A DNA stretch of 51,962 bases from Candidatus Binatia bacterium (GCA_035541935.1 DATKMJ010000038.1:1-51962); one strand, 5' to 3'; shown: positions 32,492 to 41,306, numbered from the stretch's first letter. Made by a program: numbers and translations. Notes: generated from the sequence alone by a model not told the origin.

Positions 32492-33136
32492 TTAGCTAGC
32501 GAGAACCGGCGGTGCGCGCTTTCCGTGAATTTGCGAAACGTCCCAGACGTAGTCGAACGTCGTTAGCGCAGCCCGCTTCGCGAGGGTCGTAGCGGCGGCC
32601 GTCGGATAGTGCGCTCGTAAGAGGAGCGTAACGACGAAAACGAGGCGCGCGTGCGCGCTGGCCAGCCAGCCGCAAAAGGCTCCCGCCAGCGCGTTGAAAA
32701 GCGCACCAATTGCGAGGATTGCTCCCGCCCCCGCGAGCGGTACGCTGCCAAAAGCGCTCGCTACCCCATCGAAGCGCCCCGACGCTAACTGCTCGCCGCT
32801 CTCCATCGCCAGCAAGACGAGAGAGGCGCACAGCGACGTCGCGAGGATCGATCCCGGGCCGATTAGCCCCCTAAGGGAGCGAGCGAGCGATGGCAGCGAC
32901 GCATCGTCGAGGCCCGCGAGATACGCTCCGTAGAGGAGCATTCCGCAGAGCGCGAGCGCGGCTGCGGCCAAGCAGACCGGAAAGACGGACGCATGCTCGT
33001 GGCGCGCGTAATCGCCGCCGAGCACTCCCGCCGATTGCGCGATCTCGAGGAGCGCATGAGCCGCCAGTGCCGTTGCGAGCGCTATGGAAAGAAATCCCGC
33101 CGACGCGACGGCGACGTAGAGCCTGCGCGTGGTCAC
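32492..33136 (-). CDS. GGDY-x2-HxH membrane protein, copy A
   Basis: 214 residues, about five membrane helices. The first ends in ALAAHALLEIAQ, followed by the loop VLGGDYARHEHASVFP, a probable metal-binding element. Further marks are MESGEQLASGRFDGVASAFG and a C-terminal QIHGKRAPPVLAS. The gene at 40615 encodes a protein of exactly the same length with all these elements in the same places. The two copies lie near the outer sides of the divergent copper region. No named family is recognised; a role in metal sensing, holding or transport is inferred from context. First gene of the minus-strand set. Confidence 0.72.
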   Translation of the reverse strand: MTTRRLYVAVASAGFLSIALATALAAHALLEIAQSAGVLGGDYARHEHASVFPVCLAAAALALCGMLLYGAYLAGLDDASLPSLARSLRGLIGPGSILATSLCASLVLLAMESGEQLASGRFDGVASAFGSVPLAGAGAILAIGALFNALAGAFCGWLASAHARLVFVVTLLLRAHYPTAAATTLAKRAALTTFDYVWDVSQIHGKRAPPVLAS

Positions 33137-33222
33137 CTAACCACCTTGCACGCGCTCGCAACATCGGCCTGCCTCGCCGACGACGGGGGGCCGCTTAGCG
33201 CCGCGTCGAAGCCGCGCGCGTT

Positions 33223-33765
33223 ATGCGACGCTTCCCGGGCGCGATCGCGCTGGGTTTGTTGACGGCCTTTTCGGCACACGCGATCCTTTACGGAAACGGT
33301 CACGTCATGGGCGGGTCGTATGGCGCTGCGCTCCGCGCTCTCGCAACGGTGGCCGCGCTCGGTCTCGGCGCTTTCTGGTTTGCGATCTGTTGGGCGAGCC
33401 GCAAGCGGCTCTGCCAGGGAAGCGTGCTGACGGCCGACATCGGCGAACTGTTGCCTTCGATGCGTGCGACGTTCGCAGCATCGGTCTGCTGGTTTTGGCT
33501 TGCAGAGTCCGTCGAAGAGGGCCACGCTTGGGCACCGAATGCCGCCATCGTCGCAGCGCTCTTCCTGGCGGCGGCGATCGTGCGATTCGTCGCATTTTCC
33601 GGACTGCGCGAGCTTGCCCTGATCGCCTTCGCCTGCGACTCCGGCGGTTTCCAGAATCGCGTGCCGTCGTGGATTCCGATCGCAGACCGTCCGATCGCGA
33701 GCGTTCCGCTCGCGCACGCGCTGCGGCTCTTCTCGCGTCCCCCTCCGATGCGCTTCGGCTCGTAG
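33223..33765 (+). CDS. small membrane protein heading the plus-strand copper set
   Basis: 180 residues. Helices: ALGLLTAFSAHAILYG, RALATVAALGLGAFWFAI and AAIVAALFLAAAIVRFVA, plus a semipolar segment around VCWFWLAESVEEGHAW. His and Met side chains cluster after helix 1 (HAILYGNGHVMGGSYG), reminiscent of the GGDY loops in the neighbouring membrane proteins. It starts 86 bases from the divergent gene at 33136 and ends 41 bases before the CopC-CopD fusion, so it is probably the first gene of that transcript. No family recognised; a link to copper is contextual. Confidence 0.65.
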   Translation: MRRFPGAIALGLLTAFSAHAILYGNGHVMGGSYGAALRALATVAALGLGAFWFAICWASRKRLCQGSVLTADIGELLPSMRATFAASVCWFWLAESVEEGHAWAPNAAIVAALFLAAAIVRFVAFSGLRELALIAFACDSGGFQNRVPSWIPIADRPIASVPLAHALRLFSRPPPMRFGS

Positions 33766-33806
33766 ATACAGAGCAGCCTTTCTCTCGCGTTCGGAGGTTT
33801 TTCTTT

Positions 33807-35828
33807 TTGCCCCCATTCCGCAGGGCGTTTTGCGCCCTTACGCTTCTTTGGCTGTCGTCCACGGCCGTCGCGGCGGCACACGCATACGTCGTGGGCGCGC
33901 AGCCGCCCGCCAACAGCGGCAACGAACGGTCGCAGGGTTGGGTTTCGATTTCGTTCGACGAACCGATCGACCTGATCGACGCGGACGCGCTGCAGGTCTT
34001 CGCGCCCGATGGAAAGCGCATCGACGCTCGCGACGTCAAGATCGACCCGGCCGATGCCACGCGCGTCGTCGTCCACATTCCCCGATCGTTGCGGCGCGGA
34101 GTATACACGGTTCGGTGGCGGGTGATTTCGGCGGATTCCCACGTCGTTCACGGCAGCTACCAAGTTGGAATCGGCGTGCCGGTCTCGGGTACGGCCGGCG
34201 GCGAAATCGCATCGCCGTACGATCCCGCCTCGCCGCCGGCGGCCTTCCTGCGCTGGCTCACGCTGATGGGAGCGCTCCTAGCGACGGGCGCGATCTTCAT
34301 GCGGCTCTACGCGCTCGATCGGCTCGAAGCGGCCTATCCGGGCGTGGTCGAACTCGCCAGACGTTGCACTATCGCCGGCGCCGTCGTCGTGCTCGCCGCA
34401 TGGGCGCCAACCGTCATCGTTCAGTCGGCTGCGGCCAGCGGCGTGCTCGGCAGCGGCATCGCCGGCACGCTCGCGCGCACACCATGGGGAATAGCGCTTA
34501 TCGCCCGCGCGGTCGCCGCGGCGGCTCTATTGCTGCTCGCGGCGCGCGGCTGGAAAACGGCGGGCCGCGGCGCGATTGCGATCGCCGCCGCGCTCTTAGC
34601 GACTTTTAGCGTGACGGGACACGCCTTCGCGCAGCCCGGCGGTCTTGCGCGAGCGCTCGCCGTCGCGATCGATTTCGCCCATCTCTGCTGCGCCGCCGTG
34701 TGGATCGGCGGCCTCTTCGTGCTCGCGGCGCTGCTCGCACCGTGGTTCCGTGCGAAGGGCGATGCTCGCGAACGAGCGCGCGCGCTCTTCGCCGCGTTCA
34801 CCCCGGCGGCCATCCTCTGCGTAGGGACGATCGTCGCAACCGGGATCTACGCCTCCGCCGTTCACGTCGACGCGCCCGCAGATCTCTTCGTGACTGCCTA
34901 CGGGCGCTTATTGTTGGCGAAAGCTGCGATCCTCGTGGTTTTGGTAGCGTTTGGGTGGCATCACTCGCGCGTCGGAGCCGGCATTCGATCCAACGCGCAC
35001 AACGCGACCATCGCCTACGAAGCGATCTGGGGAATCGCGGTCGTGGCCTTGACCGCCGTGCTCGTGGGGCAAGCCCCACCGGCAAACGACGTCGCCGTAC
35101 CCACATCTCCCGCCGCGGCGCTGCTGCTGCTCCTCTGCGGTGGGATCGTTGCGAGATTCCTGTTCGTTGCCAAGACCGGCGCGCGGGGCTCGAACGCGCG
35201 GACCGCGCCCGTCTACTTCGACGTCGCGCTCGTCGCCGCCGGGATGCTTTTTCTCTGCATCGGAGTCGTGGGGAGGCTGGTCACGATCACGTCCGTTTCG
35301 ATGTATCCGACGCTTGCGCTCGGCGACGTCGTCTTCGTCGATCGCGTGACGTACGGCCTGCGCGCCCCCCGCGACGGTGAGATCCTCGTGTTGCGGCCAC
35401 CCGTTCGCCGAGTGCGAGACGAAGCTCAGCGCGTCATCGGCGTTGGCGGAGACGCGGTAGAGATTGCAAACGGCGTCGTGTACCGCAACGGGGCCGTCCT
35501 GCGCGAGCCCTACGCGACCGGGCCAATCGCTTACGATTTACGGATCAAAGATTACGAGATCTACGTGAACGGCGTTCCGCTCGACCCCAGTCTTGCAAAC
35601 GTTCCTCCGAGAGCGATGTGGCAGTCGCCCAGCCGCATTCCGAGGGGCTTCTATCTCGTGCTGGGCGACAACCGGAACTATGCCGTCGACTCCCACTATT
35701 GGGGCTTCGCGCAAACCGGTGGAGCCTTCGCGGCGGGATTGCTGAGGGCGCAGCGCGTGCCCGTTCCCGGCAGGCCGCTCTTCATCACGTGGCCCGCGAG
35801 CAGAGCGGGCGGATTGGAGGCATCCTGA
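33807..35828 (+). CDS. CopC-CopD fusion with C-terminal signal-peptidase-I-like domain
   Basis: 673 residues from TTG at 33807, with GGAGG 9 bases upstream. The signal peptide ends in AAA, leaving His25 as mature N-terminus (HAYVVGAQPP). With Asp110 and His112 (ADSHVVHG) this forms the Cu(II) site of CopC. Residues ~145-455 are the CopD membrane domain (eight or so helices, with FAHLCCAAVWIGGLFVLAAL). Residues ~470-665 match type I signal peptidase: membrane helix, SVSMYPTL with nucleophile Ser498, RVIGVGGDAVEI and LGDNRNYAVDSHYWGF. The catalytic Lys that precedes RVIG is Gln541, so protease activity is doubtful. CopC-CopD moves copper from periplasm to cytoplasm; the third domain is very unusual. 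Confidence 0.9.
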   Translation: MPPFRRAFCALTLLWLSSTAVAAAHAYVVGAQPPANSGNERSQGWVSISFDEPIDLIDADALQVFAPDGKRIDARDVKIDPADATRVVVHIPRSLRRGVYTVRWRVISADSHVVHGSYQVGIGVPVSGTAGGEIASPYDPASPPAAFLRWLTLMGALLATGAIFMRLYALDRLEAAYPGVVELARRCTIAGAVVVLAAWAPTVIVQSAAASGVLGSGIAGTLARTPWGIALIARAVAAAALLLLAARGWKTAGRGAIAIAAALLATFSVTGHAFAQPGGLARALAVAIDFAHLCCAAVWIGGLFVLAALLAPWFRAKGDARERARALFAAFTPAAILCVGTIVATGIYASAVHVDAPADLFVTAYGRLLLAKAAILVVLVAFGWHHSRVGAGIRSNAHNATIAYEAIWGIAVVALTAVLVGQAPPANDVAVPTSPAAALLLLLCGGIVARFLFVAKTGARGSNARTAPVYFDVALVAAGMLFLCIGVVGRLVTITSVSMYPTLALGDVVFVDRVTYGLRAPRDGEILVLRPPVRRVRDEAQRVIGVGGDAVEIANGVVYRNGAVLREPYATGPIAYDLRIKDYEIYVNGVPLDPSLANVPPRAMWQSPSRIPRGFYLVLGDNRNYAVDSHYWGFAQTGGAFAAGLLRAQRVPVPGRPLFITWPASRAGGLEAS

Positions 35829-35829
35829 T

Positions 35830-36318
35830 ATGATTCGACGACTCGCTGCGTTAACCGCGTTGGCGGCACTCTGCTTTCCGAGTTCGAGTGCCGCGCACGT
35901 GCGCGTCTTTCCGGATTTAGAGAGCACGCAGGCACCCGCTTGCAGCTTCATCACATTCGTCGTACGCGTCCCCGTCGAGCGGCCCGTCCCGACCGTTCGC
36001 GTCGATCTCGCGATTCCCAAGGGCGTCGTCGTAGCCGCGGTTCAACCGAAGCCGCCGTGGCGATTCGATCTGCAGACCACGAAGGGGATCGTAACGCGAA
36101 TCTCCTGGACCGGCGGGCGCTTGATGCCTCACGAGTTCGAAGAGTTCGCCTTTCTTGCGGCCACGCCAAGAACGCCGGGAACGCTCGATTGGGACGCTTG
36201 GCAATACTACGACGACGGGACCGTCGTGAGCTGGACCGGGTCCACCAACGCCGATACCCCGCACTCGGTGACGACCGTAACGTCCGGCTCGTGTAAACCG
36301 CCGAAGAAAACGAGGTAA
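35830..36318 (+). CDS. YcnI/DUF1775 copper-binding protein
   Basis: 162 residues, starting one base after the previous stop. The signal peptide (ALTALAALCFPSSSAA) leaves His23 at the mature N-terminus (HVRVFPDLEST), and KPPWRFDL supplies the Trp typical of YcnI. In YcnI the N-terminal His, a Glu and a Trp form a Cu(II) site. DUF1775 genes commonly sit beside CopCD or PCuAC genes, as here. There is no C-terminal membrane anchor, so it should be free in the periplasm. It probably hands copper to, or takes it from, the CopC domain encoded just upstream. Confidence 0.88.
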   Translation: MIRRLAALTALAALCFPSSSAAHVRVFPDLESTQAPACSFITFVVRVPVERPVPTVRVDLAIPKGVVVAAVQPKPPWRFDLQTTKGIVTRISWTGGRLMPHEFEEFAFLAATPRTPGTLDWDAWQYYDDGTVVSWTGSTNADTPHSVTTVTSGSCKPPKKTR

Positions 36319-36320
36319 CC

Positions 36321-37217
36321 ATGAAAAGATTTGCAGCAATATTCGCCTTTCTCGCGCTCTCGCCAACGCTTGGCGCGGGAGCCGAGACGCCGGCGGCCGG
36401 TACGTTCGCGCTGCAGGGCGGGGCGCCGCACGCTGCGGCGTATTTGCTCGCGCCGCAGAACGGAACGAATCGCCTCGATCGGCATCTCGATGCGTGGATG
36501 ACTCCGATCGGATCGACTACCGAAATCATCCGATCGTATCAAATCGACATGACCAAGTATTTGCACATGATCGCGATCAGCGACGATTTTCGCACGTTCT
36601 TGCACGTTCACCCGACGCTGGAAGCCGACGGCCACTTTCTCTTGGATCAAGCGTTTCCCGCGCCGGCACGGTATCATATCTATATCGACGCGCAACCGGA
36701 GAACTTCGGGCAGCAGGTGTTTCGTTTTGACGAGGACTTCGGGGGGCCGGCGAACCGAGGACCCCGCGATCTGAGCGAGACGGGCACCGTGGCCGCCGCC
36801 GGTCCGTACGCCGTCAGCATCTCGTCGAACTCGCTCTCCTCGCAAAGCGAGTCGAAGATCGTCGTGCATATCACGAAGAACGGCAAACCGGCCTCGGACC
36901 TCCACCCGTACCTCGGTGCCCTGGCGCACGCGGTCTTCATCAACGCCGACGACCTCAGTTACGTGCACGCGCATCCGATGCCGCTACCGTCCGGCACGGG
37001 CGGCGCTCCGATGGCGATGGACTCGATGCCGATGGACTCGATGACGATGGATTCGGGGGAGATGGCGATGCCCTCGCCGCTGCCCGACTCCGCGACCTCG
37101 TCGCCCGACATGCTGCTTCACGTCGCATTGCGCGAGCCGGGTACGTATAAGCTGTGGCTGCAGTTTCGCGGGGGAAGCACGCTCTACGTCGCGCCCTTCG
37201 TTCTGACCGCCCGTTGA
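36321..37217 (+). CDS. secreted Met/His-rich metal-binding protein
   Basis: 298 residues. Signal peptide ~1-21 (AIFAFLALSPTLGAGA). The protein has two similar beta-rich halves, each with His motifs: YLHMIAISDDFRTFLHVHP and LGALAHAVFINADDLSYVHAHP. A run of MDSMPMDSM-type repeats (about residues 230-255) would bind Cu(I). The HMIxIS..FLHVHP pattern is seen in periplasmic proteins near copper and cation-efflux genes (DUF or FixH-like). It is 2 bases after the YcnI gene, and its stop overlaps the transporter start. Likely a periplasmic copper reservoir or carrier; the exact family is not named. Confidence 0.78.
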   Translation: MKRFAAIFAFLALSPTLGAGAETPAAGTFALQGGAPHAAAYLLAPQNGTNRLDRHLDAWMTPIGSTTEIIRSYQIDMTKYLHMIAISDDFRTFLHVHPTLEADGHFLLDQAFPAPARYHIYIDAQPENFGQQVFRFDEDFGGPANRGPRDLSETGTVAAAGPYAVSISSNSLSSQSESKIVVHITKNGKPASDLHPYLGALAHAVFINADDLSYVHAHPMPLPSGTGGAPMAMDSMPMDSMTMDSGEMAMPSPLPDSATSSPDMLLHVALREPGTYKLWLQFRGGSTLYVAPFVLTAR

Positions 37218-38437
37218 AGACGCTGCTGCGTTTTCTCGCGGTCGCCGGCCCCGGGATCGTCGTGATGTTCGCAGACACCGAGGCGGGCAGCATCACGACG
37301 GCCGCGGCATCGGGAGCGCAGTTCGGCTACAAGCTAATTCTCCTGCAGTTGCTGCTGATCGTGCCGCTCTTCGTCGTACAAGAGATGACCGTTCGGTTGG
37401 GGACCGTCACCGGCAAAGGTCACGCGCGGCTCATACGAGAGAACTACGGCCTCGGGTGGGCGTCGATCTCGCTCGGAACGATGTTCGTCACAAACGTCGC
37501 CGCGCTCGTTACGGAGTTCGCAGGAATTGCGGGCGCGGCCGGAATCTTTGGGGTTTCGCCGCCGCTCCTCGTCATCGTGGCCGCGCTCCTTCTCTGCATG
37601 GTCATCTTTACCGCCTCCTACAAGCGCGCCGAGGCTTTCGCGCTCGCTCTCTGCGCGATCGAGCTTCTCTTCTTTCCCGCTGCGCTCGCTTCGCACGCCT
37701 CGCTGCACGACATCGTAACGACCGGGATCCTCAGCCGCCAACCGCTCGGCGATCGGGCGTATCTATTGCTGGTCGCTTCGAACATCGGGGCAGTCATCAT
37801 GCCTTGGATGATTTTCTATCAACAGAGCGCCGTGGTGGACAAAGGCCTTCGCGAAGGCGACCTGCCCTACGCCCGCGCGGACACGGCGATCGGCGCGCTG
37901 ATCACTCAAGGGATCATGTGCGCTATCATCGTCACGGCCGCGGCGACGCTGTTCGCGCATCGCATCGCGCTCGTCGATGCGGCTCACGCGGCCATCGCGC
38001 TCGTGCCGCTGCTCGGCCGGTTCGCGGGAGTAACCTTCGGCGCGGGTTTGATCGGGGCGTCGATGCTCGGGGCCTTCGTCGTCTCGCTGGCGACTGCGTG
38101 GGCTTTTGGAGAAGCCTTTCAATGGCGATGCTCCCTCAACGACGGGCTGCGCGCAAAGCGGTTCGTTTCGCTCTACCTGGCCTGCGTCGTGGTCGCCGCC
38201 GCAATCGTTCTCATTCCGGGACTGCCGCTCGTACGGATTACGGTCGACGTCGAAGCGTTCAACGGGTTCGTTCTCCCCATCGTGCTGACGTTTCTCCTCG
38301 TCCTCGTAAACGACCGCCGGGTCATCGGCGACCGTCACAATCGACTACCCGAAAACCTGATTACGGCCTCGCTTTCGCTGGCCGTGGTGATGCTGGGGAT
38401 TTGGATGGCGGTCCGCACGCTCGTGCCGTCGGGATGA
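37214..38437 (+). CDS. Nramp-family metal transporter with changed site motifs
   Basis: 407 residues from TTG at 37214, overlapping the preceding stop (TTGA); longer readings precede the first helix and are unlikely. About eleven helices. The region equal to the Nramp TM1 DPGN motif reads FADTEAGSITTAA, and the TM6 MPH region reads VIMPWMIFYQQSAVVD. So the classical Asn and His are replaced while the helices align. Nramp proteins import Mn2+ or Fe2+ with protons; altered clades carry Mg2+ or other ions. Within a copper operon it may import a different metal or serve metal balance. Substrate not predictable. Confidence 0.85.
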   Translation: MKTLLRFLAVAGPGIVVMFADTEAGSITTAAASGAQFGYKLILLQLLLIVPLFVVQEMTVRLGTVTGKGHARLIRENYGLGWASISLGTMFVTNVAALVTEFAGIAGAAGIFGVSPPLLVIVAALLLCMVIFTASYKRAEAFALALCAIELLFFPAALASHASLHDIVTTGILSRQPLGDRAYLLLVASNIGAVIMPWMIFYQQSAVVDKGLREGDLPYARADTAIGALITQGIMCAIIVTAAATLFAHRIALVDAAHAAIALVPLLGRFAGVTFGAGLIGASMLGAFVVSLATAWAFGEAFQWRCSLNDGLRAKRFVSLYLACVVVAAAIVLIPGLPLVRITVDVEAFNGFVLPIVLTFLLVLVNDRRVIGDRHNRLPENLITASLSLAVVMLGIWMAVRTLVPSG

Positions 38438-38447
38438 GATTCGCGCG

Positions 38448-39512
38448 ATGACGAACGGAGGGCGCGGGCGTCAGTCGACGCCGCTCGATTGGCTGATTAC
38501 GCTTGCAGCCGTCTGGATCATGACGGGCTTGTTCATCGATGCACACCAACACCTCTTCTTGGCCGTCGAGTCCTTCATAAATCCCTGGCACTTGACGCTC
38601 TACAGCGGAGCCGTGTTCGCGGCAGCCGTGCTTGCCGTTACGATCGCGGTTAACTATCGCCGCGCCGGGGGATTCTGGAAGGCGGTTCCCCTCGGCTACG
38701 GGCAGAGCGTGCTCGGAGTTGCAGGGCTCCTCATCGGCGGCGCGTGCGACGCGGCGTGGCATGCCGTGTTCGGCTTCGAGCATCAACTCGATCTCCTGCT
38801 TAGCCCGCCGCACCTGTTCTTGCTGACCGGTCTCTTCTTCCTGATCACGGGACCGGTGCGCAGCGCTCTCGCTCGACCCGATGCAAAGGACCTTCTCGAT
38901 CAGCTGCCGATGCTGATCTGCCTGGGTCTCGCCTTCGAGATCGCCCAGTTCGTGACGCAATACGGCTTCTATCCGGAAGCGCTCATGCGCGATCGTCCGC
39001 TTTCACAGATCGAGTTTCACGACGAGCAGTTCGTATTGTCGGTCTTCCTCTTTTACCGGCAGGCGCTGGAGATAGCCATCATTATCTGGCAGAGCGTGCT
39101 GCTCGCCGCCGCGATCCTCTATGCGTGCGTCGGAACACGCTTGCATTTTGGTGCGATCGCAATCGTCTGCGTGGTCGAGAAGCTATGGGTCGGAGGCGAG
39201 CTTTCGACCGACATCGCGGCGCTCGCTCTGGTCGTTCTCGCGTCGCTGGTCGCCGGCGCGCTCGGAGACGTCGTCGTGGCGACTCTGCGGCCGTCCGTAA
39301 GAAATCCCAACGCATTCCGCTTGCTGGGATTCGTCGTCCCGTCGGCATATTTTGGAGCGTACTTCGCGCTGGCGGTCCCGATGTTCGGAGGAACGTGGTG
39401 GGATGCGAGCTTCGTCTTCGGCGCGATCGTCGAAGGAGGATTAGTCGGGCTCTGCATCAGTCAGCTCTATCTCGCCGGAGCGCGAGCCGTACCGCTGGTT
39501 GGCAAATCATGA
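38448..39512 (+). CDS. polytopic membrane protein with conserved His/Asp, tandem copy 1
   Basis: 354 residues, around ten membrane helices. Charged and His residues are placed inside or at the ends of helices: FIDAHQHLFLAVESF, PWHLTLYSG, GACDAAWHAVFGFEHQ and LLSPPHLFLLTG. The same pattern recurs in the next gene (IDAWYHFHSTVESF, PAHALLYAG, GDMIKHSLWGFEQ, LLSPTHLVIGAG). Such intramembrane D-x-x-x-H and PxH sites suggest metal or proton binding. It starts 10 bases after the transporter stop, and its own stop overlaps the next start (ATGA). Family not recognised; a copper role is inferred from the operon. Confidence 0.72.
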   Translation: MTNGGRGRQSTPLDWLITLAAVWIMTGLFIDAHQHLFLAVESFINPWHLTLYSGAVFAAAVLAVTIAVNYRRAGGFWKAVPLGYGQSVLGVAGLLIGGACDAAWHAVFGFEHQLDLLLSPPHLFLLTGLFFLITGPVRSALARPDAKDLLDQLPMLICLGLAFEIAQFVTQYGFYPEALMRDRPLSQIEFHDEQFVLSVFLFYRQALEIAIIIWQSVLLAAAILYACVGTRLHFGAIAIVCVVEKLWVGGELSTDIAALALVVLASLVAGALGDVVVATLRPSVRNPNAFRLLGFVVPSAYFGAYFALAVPMFGGTWWDASFVFGAIVEGGLVGLCISQLYLAGARAVPLVGKS

Positions 39513-40555
39513 TCGGAACGAGTCGCGCGAGCGCGTCCGCCGGCTGGTACGACTGGCTGATGGCGGTCGCATCGCTCTGGCTCTCGGGCGGCATCATGAT
39601 CGACGCGTGGTATCATTTTCACTCGACCGTCGAATCGTTCTTCGAGCCGGCGCACGCGTTGCTCTATGCAGGCTTGCTCGCAGCCTACGTCTTCACGGCT
39701 CTTGCAGCGGTCTCCGGCCGCCGCCGGGGTTATCCATGGCGGCTCGCGCTCCCGGCGGGCTACGAGACGACGTTTGCCGGGCTGATCGTCTGCCTCATCG
39801 GAGGCATCGGCGATATGATCAAGCATTCGCTCTGGGGATTCGAACAGGGCTTTAACGCGCTCCTCAGTCCAACGCATCTCGTCATCGGCGCGGGGATGTT
39901 CTTGATCATCGCCGGCCCGATTCGATCGGGCCTGACGAGAGCGAGACCTCCGGCAACGTTGATCGCTCAGCTTCCCATGTTGCTGTCGGCGGCATCCATG
40001 ATGGAGCTGGCGCACTGGGGGACGCAGTTCATCTTCATGAGCGAGGCCGAAAGCTTCAACGCTCCACTGCCGCCCGCGAGCGTTCCACACTGGACCCTGA
40101 CGCTGCTCACGCTGCAGTACGATAAGCAGGGCATTGGATTGCTTGCCGTGATCGTTCAGAGCATCTTGATCGTGGGATTCGTCCTGTATATCGCTCGGCG
40201 GCTCCGCCCGGCGCCCGGCGCGGCAACCGTGCTGCTGGTGACGGGAAACGCGTTCATCGCCGCGGCCGGTTCGAATTACGCGGGTCAGTTTCTCTCGGTC
40301 GTCTTTGCCTCGCTCGTGGCGGGAGGTATCGCGGATGCTGCGAGGCTCGATCCCGCGGATCAACTGTCCCTGCGATGGCCTATCGCCGCGTTCGCAATAC
40401 CGTCCGGCTACTGGACGGCGATGCTCGCCGCCCTTGCGGTCACGATGGGCGGCATCTGGTGGTCTCCCGACGTGATATCGGGTTCGATTCTCTTCGCAGG
40501 GCTGGCCGGGCTCTTTCTCAACGCGCTAACCGGACCGTTCCAACGGGCGACCTGA
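39509..40555 (+). CDS. polytopic membrane protein with conserved His/Asp, tandem copy 2
   Basis: 348 residues, about ten membrane helices, ATG overlapping the upstream stop. Diverged paralogue of the previous gene: the helix order and the key segments IDAWYHFHSTVESFFEP, GGIGDMIKHSLWGFEQ, LLSPTHL and GTQFIFMSEAESF are aligned, while the rest differs widely. Tandem, translationally coupled paralogues usually form a heterodimer. The pair could be a two-subunit membrane complex for metal handling. No enzymatic signature or named family is recognised. Confidence 0.72.
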   Translation: MIGTSRASASAGWYDWLMAVASLWLSGGIMIDAWYHFHSTVESFFEPAHALLYAGLLAAYVFTALAAVSGRRRGYPWRLALPAGYETTFAGLIVCLIGGIGDMIKHSLWGFEQGFNALLSPTHLVIGAGMFLIIAGPIRSGLTRARPPATLIAQLPMLLSAASMMELAHWGTQFIFMSEAESFNAPLPPASVPHWTLTLLTLQYDKQGIGLLAVIVQSILIVGFVLYIARRLRPAPGAATVLLVTGNAFIAAAGSNYAGQFLSVVFASLVAGGIADAARLDPADQLSLRWPIAAFAIPSGYWTAMLAALAVTMGGIWWSPDVISGSILFAGLAGLFLNALTGPFQRAT

Positions 40556-40614
40556 GATTCGCGGTTCGAGCGATCGGCCGGGATTCTCTCAAACGCACGC
40601 GAAGTGAATCCGGC

Positions 40615-41259
40615 GTGCCGCATAGACTCTCCGCGAGCATCGCTGCGGCCGGCGTTCTGTCGGCAACGCTTGCCGTTGCGCTTGCCGCTCATACCGCGAT
40701 CGACCTGGGGAACGTGGCCGGGCTGCTCGGCGGAGATTACGGCAGCCACCGTCACGGGACGATTTTTCCGCTCGGTCTCGCCGGTCTCACGGCCGGTCTG
40801 AGCGCGGCTTTCTTCTATATCGTTCACCTCGCGGGAGCCGGTCTGCCGTCGCTCCCGTCTCTTGCGCGCCGGTTTCTCGCGCACATCGGCTGGAGAACCG
40901 TTGCGATCGTCGCGCTTGCGGCAAGCCTCGTGCTCGTCGGAATGGAAACCGCCGAACAACTCGTCTCGGGACGATTCGACGGCCTGCTGAGCGCGTTCGG
41001 CGGCTCGCCGGCGATCGGGCTCGGACTCATCCTGCTCTTGAGCTGCGCCGCTACCGCCGGGCTGCGCGCGTTGTGTGCTTGGCTCGCCGAAGCGCACGCG
41101 CGCATCGTCCTCGCCGTTGCCTGTCTGCTCCGATGCCGCGACCAAAGCGCGCCTTGCGCCCGTACGGGTGCTAAGAGCGTCGCGCTCGGGGGCTCTCGCT
41201 ACGCTTGCGACATTCCTCAGGCGCTCGGCGACCGCGGTCCTCCGATCCTCGCTCGTTAA
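40615..41259 (+). CDS. GGDY-x2-HxH membrane protein, copy B
   Basis: 214 residues from GTG at 40615; longer in-frame readings upstream are Arg-rich. About five membrane helices. It is the twin of the protein at 32492: AAHTAIDLGNVAGLLGGDYGSHRHG, METAEQLVSGRFDGLLSAFG and a QALGDRGPPILAR end all match in position, and both have exactly 214 residues. The GGDYGSHRH loop, probably periplasmic, could bind copper. One copy belongs to each arm of the divergent region, so each arm may need its own partner. It ends 47 bases before the TonB-receptor gene. Function unknown. Confidence 0.72.
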   Translation: MPHRLSASIAAAGVLSATLAVALAAHTAIDLGNVAGLLGGDYGSHRHGTIFPLGLAGLTAGLSAAFFYIVHLAGAGLPSLPSLARRFLAHIGWRTVAIVALAASLVLVGMETAEQLVSGRFDGLLSAFGGSPAIGLGLILLLSCAATAGLRALCAWLAEAHARIVLAVACLLRCRDQSAPCARTGAKSVALGGSRYACDIPQALGDRGPPILAR

Positions 41260-41306
41260 GCAGCAACCCCAACAACCAACCCCTGCTTTTTTAGCGAGGT
41301 TTTGCC

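Noticed and set aside
32492-33136. CbtA-type cobalt transporter for the 214-residue membrane proteins
   Set aside because: The helix number and a HxH loop fit loosely, but the expected CbtA motifs are not present.
41260-41306. Possible riboswitch ahead of the TonB receptor
   Set aside because: Only 47 bases, AC-rich and without stable helices; no B12-box or other conserved riboswitch core was seen.
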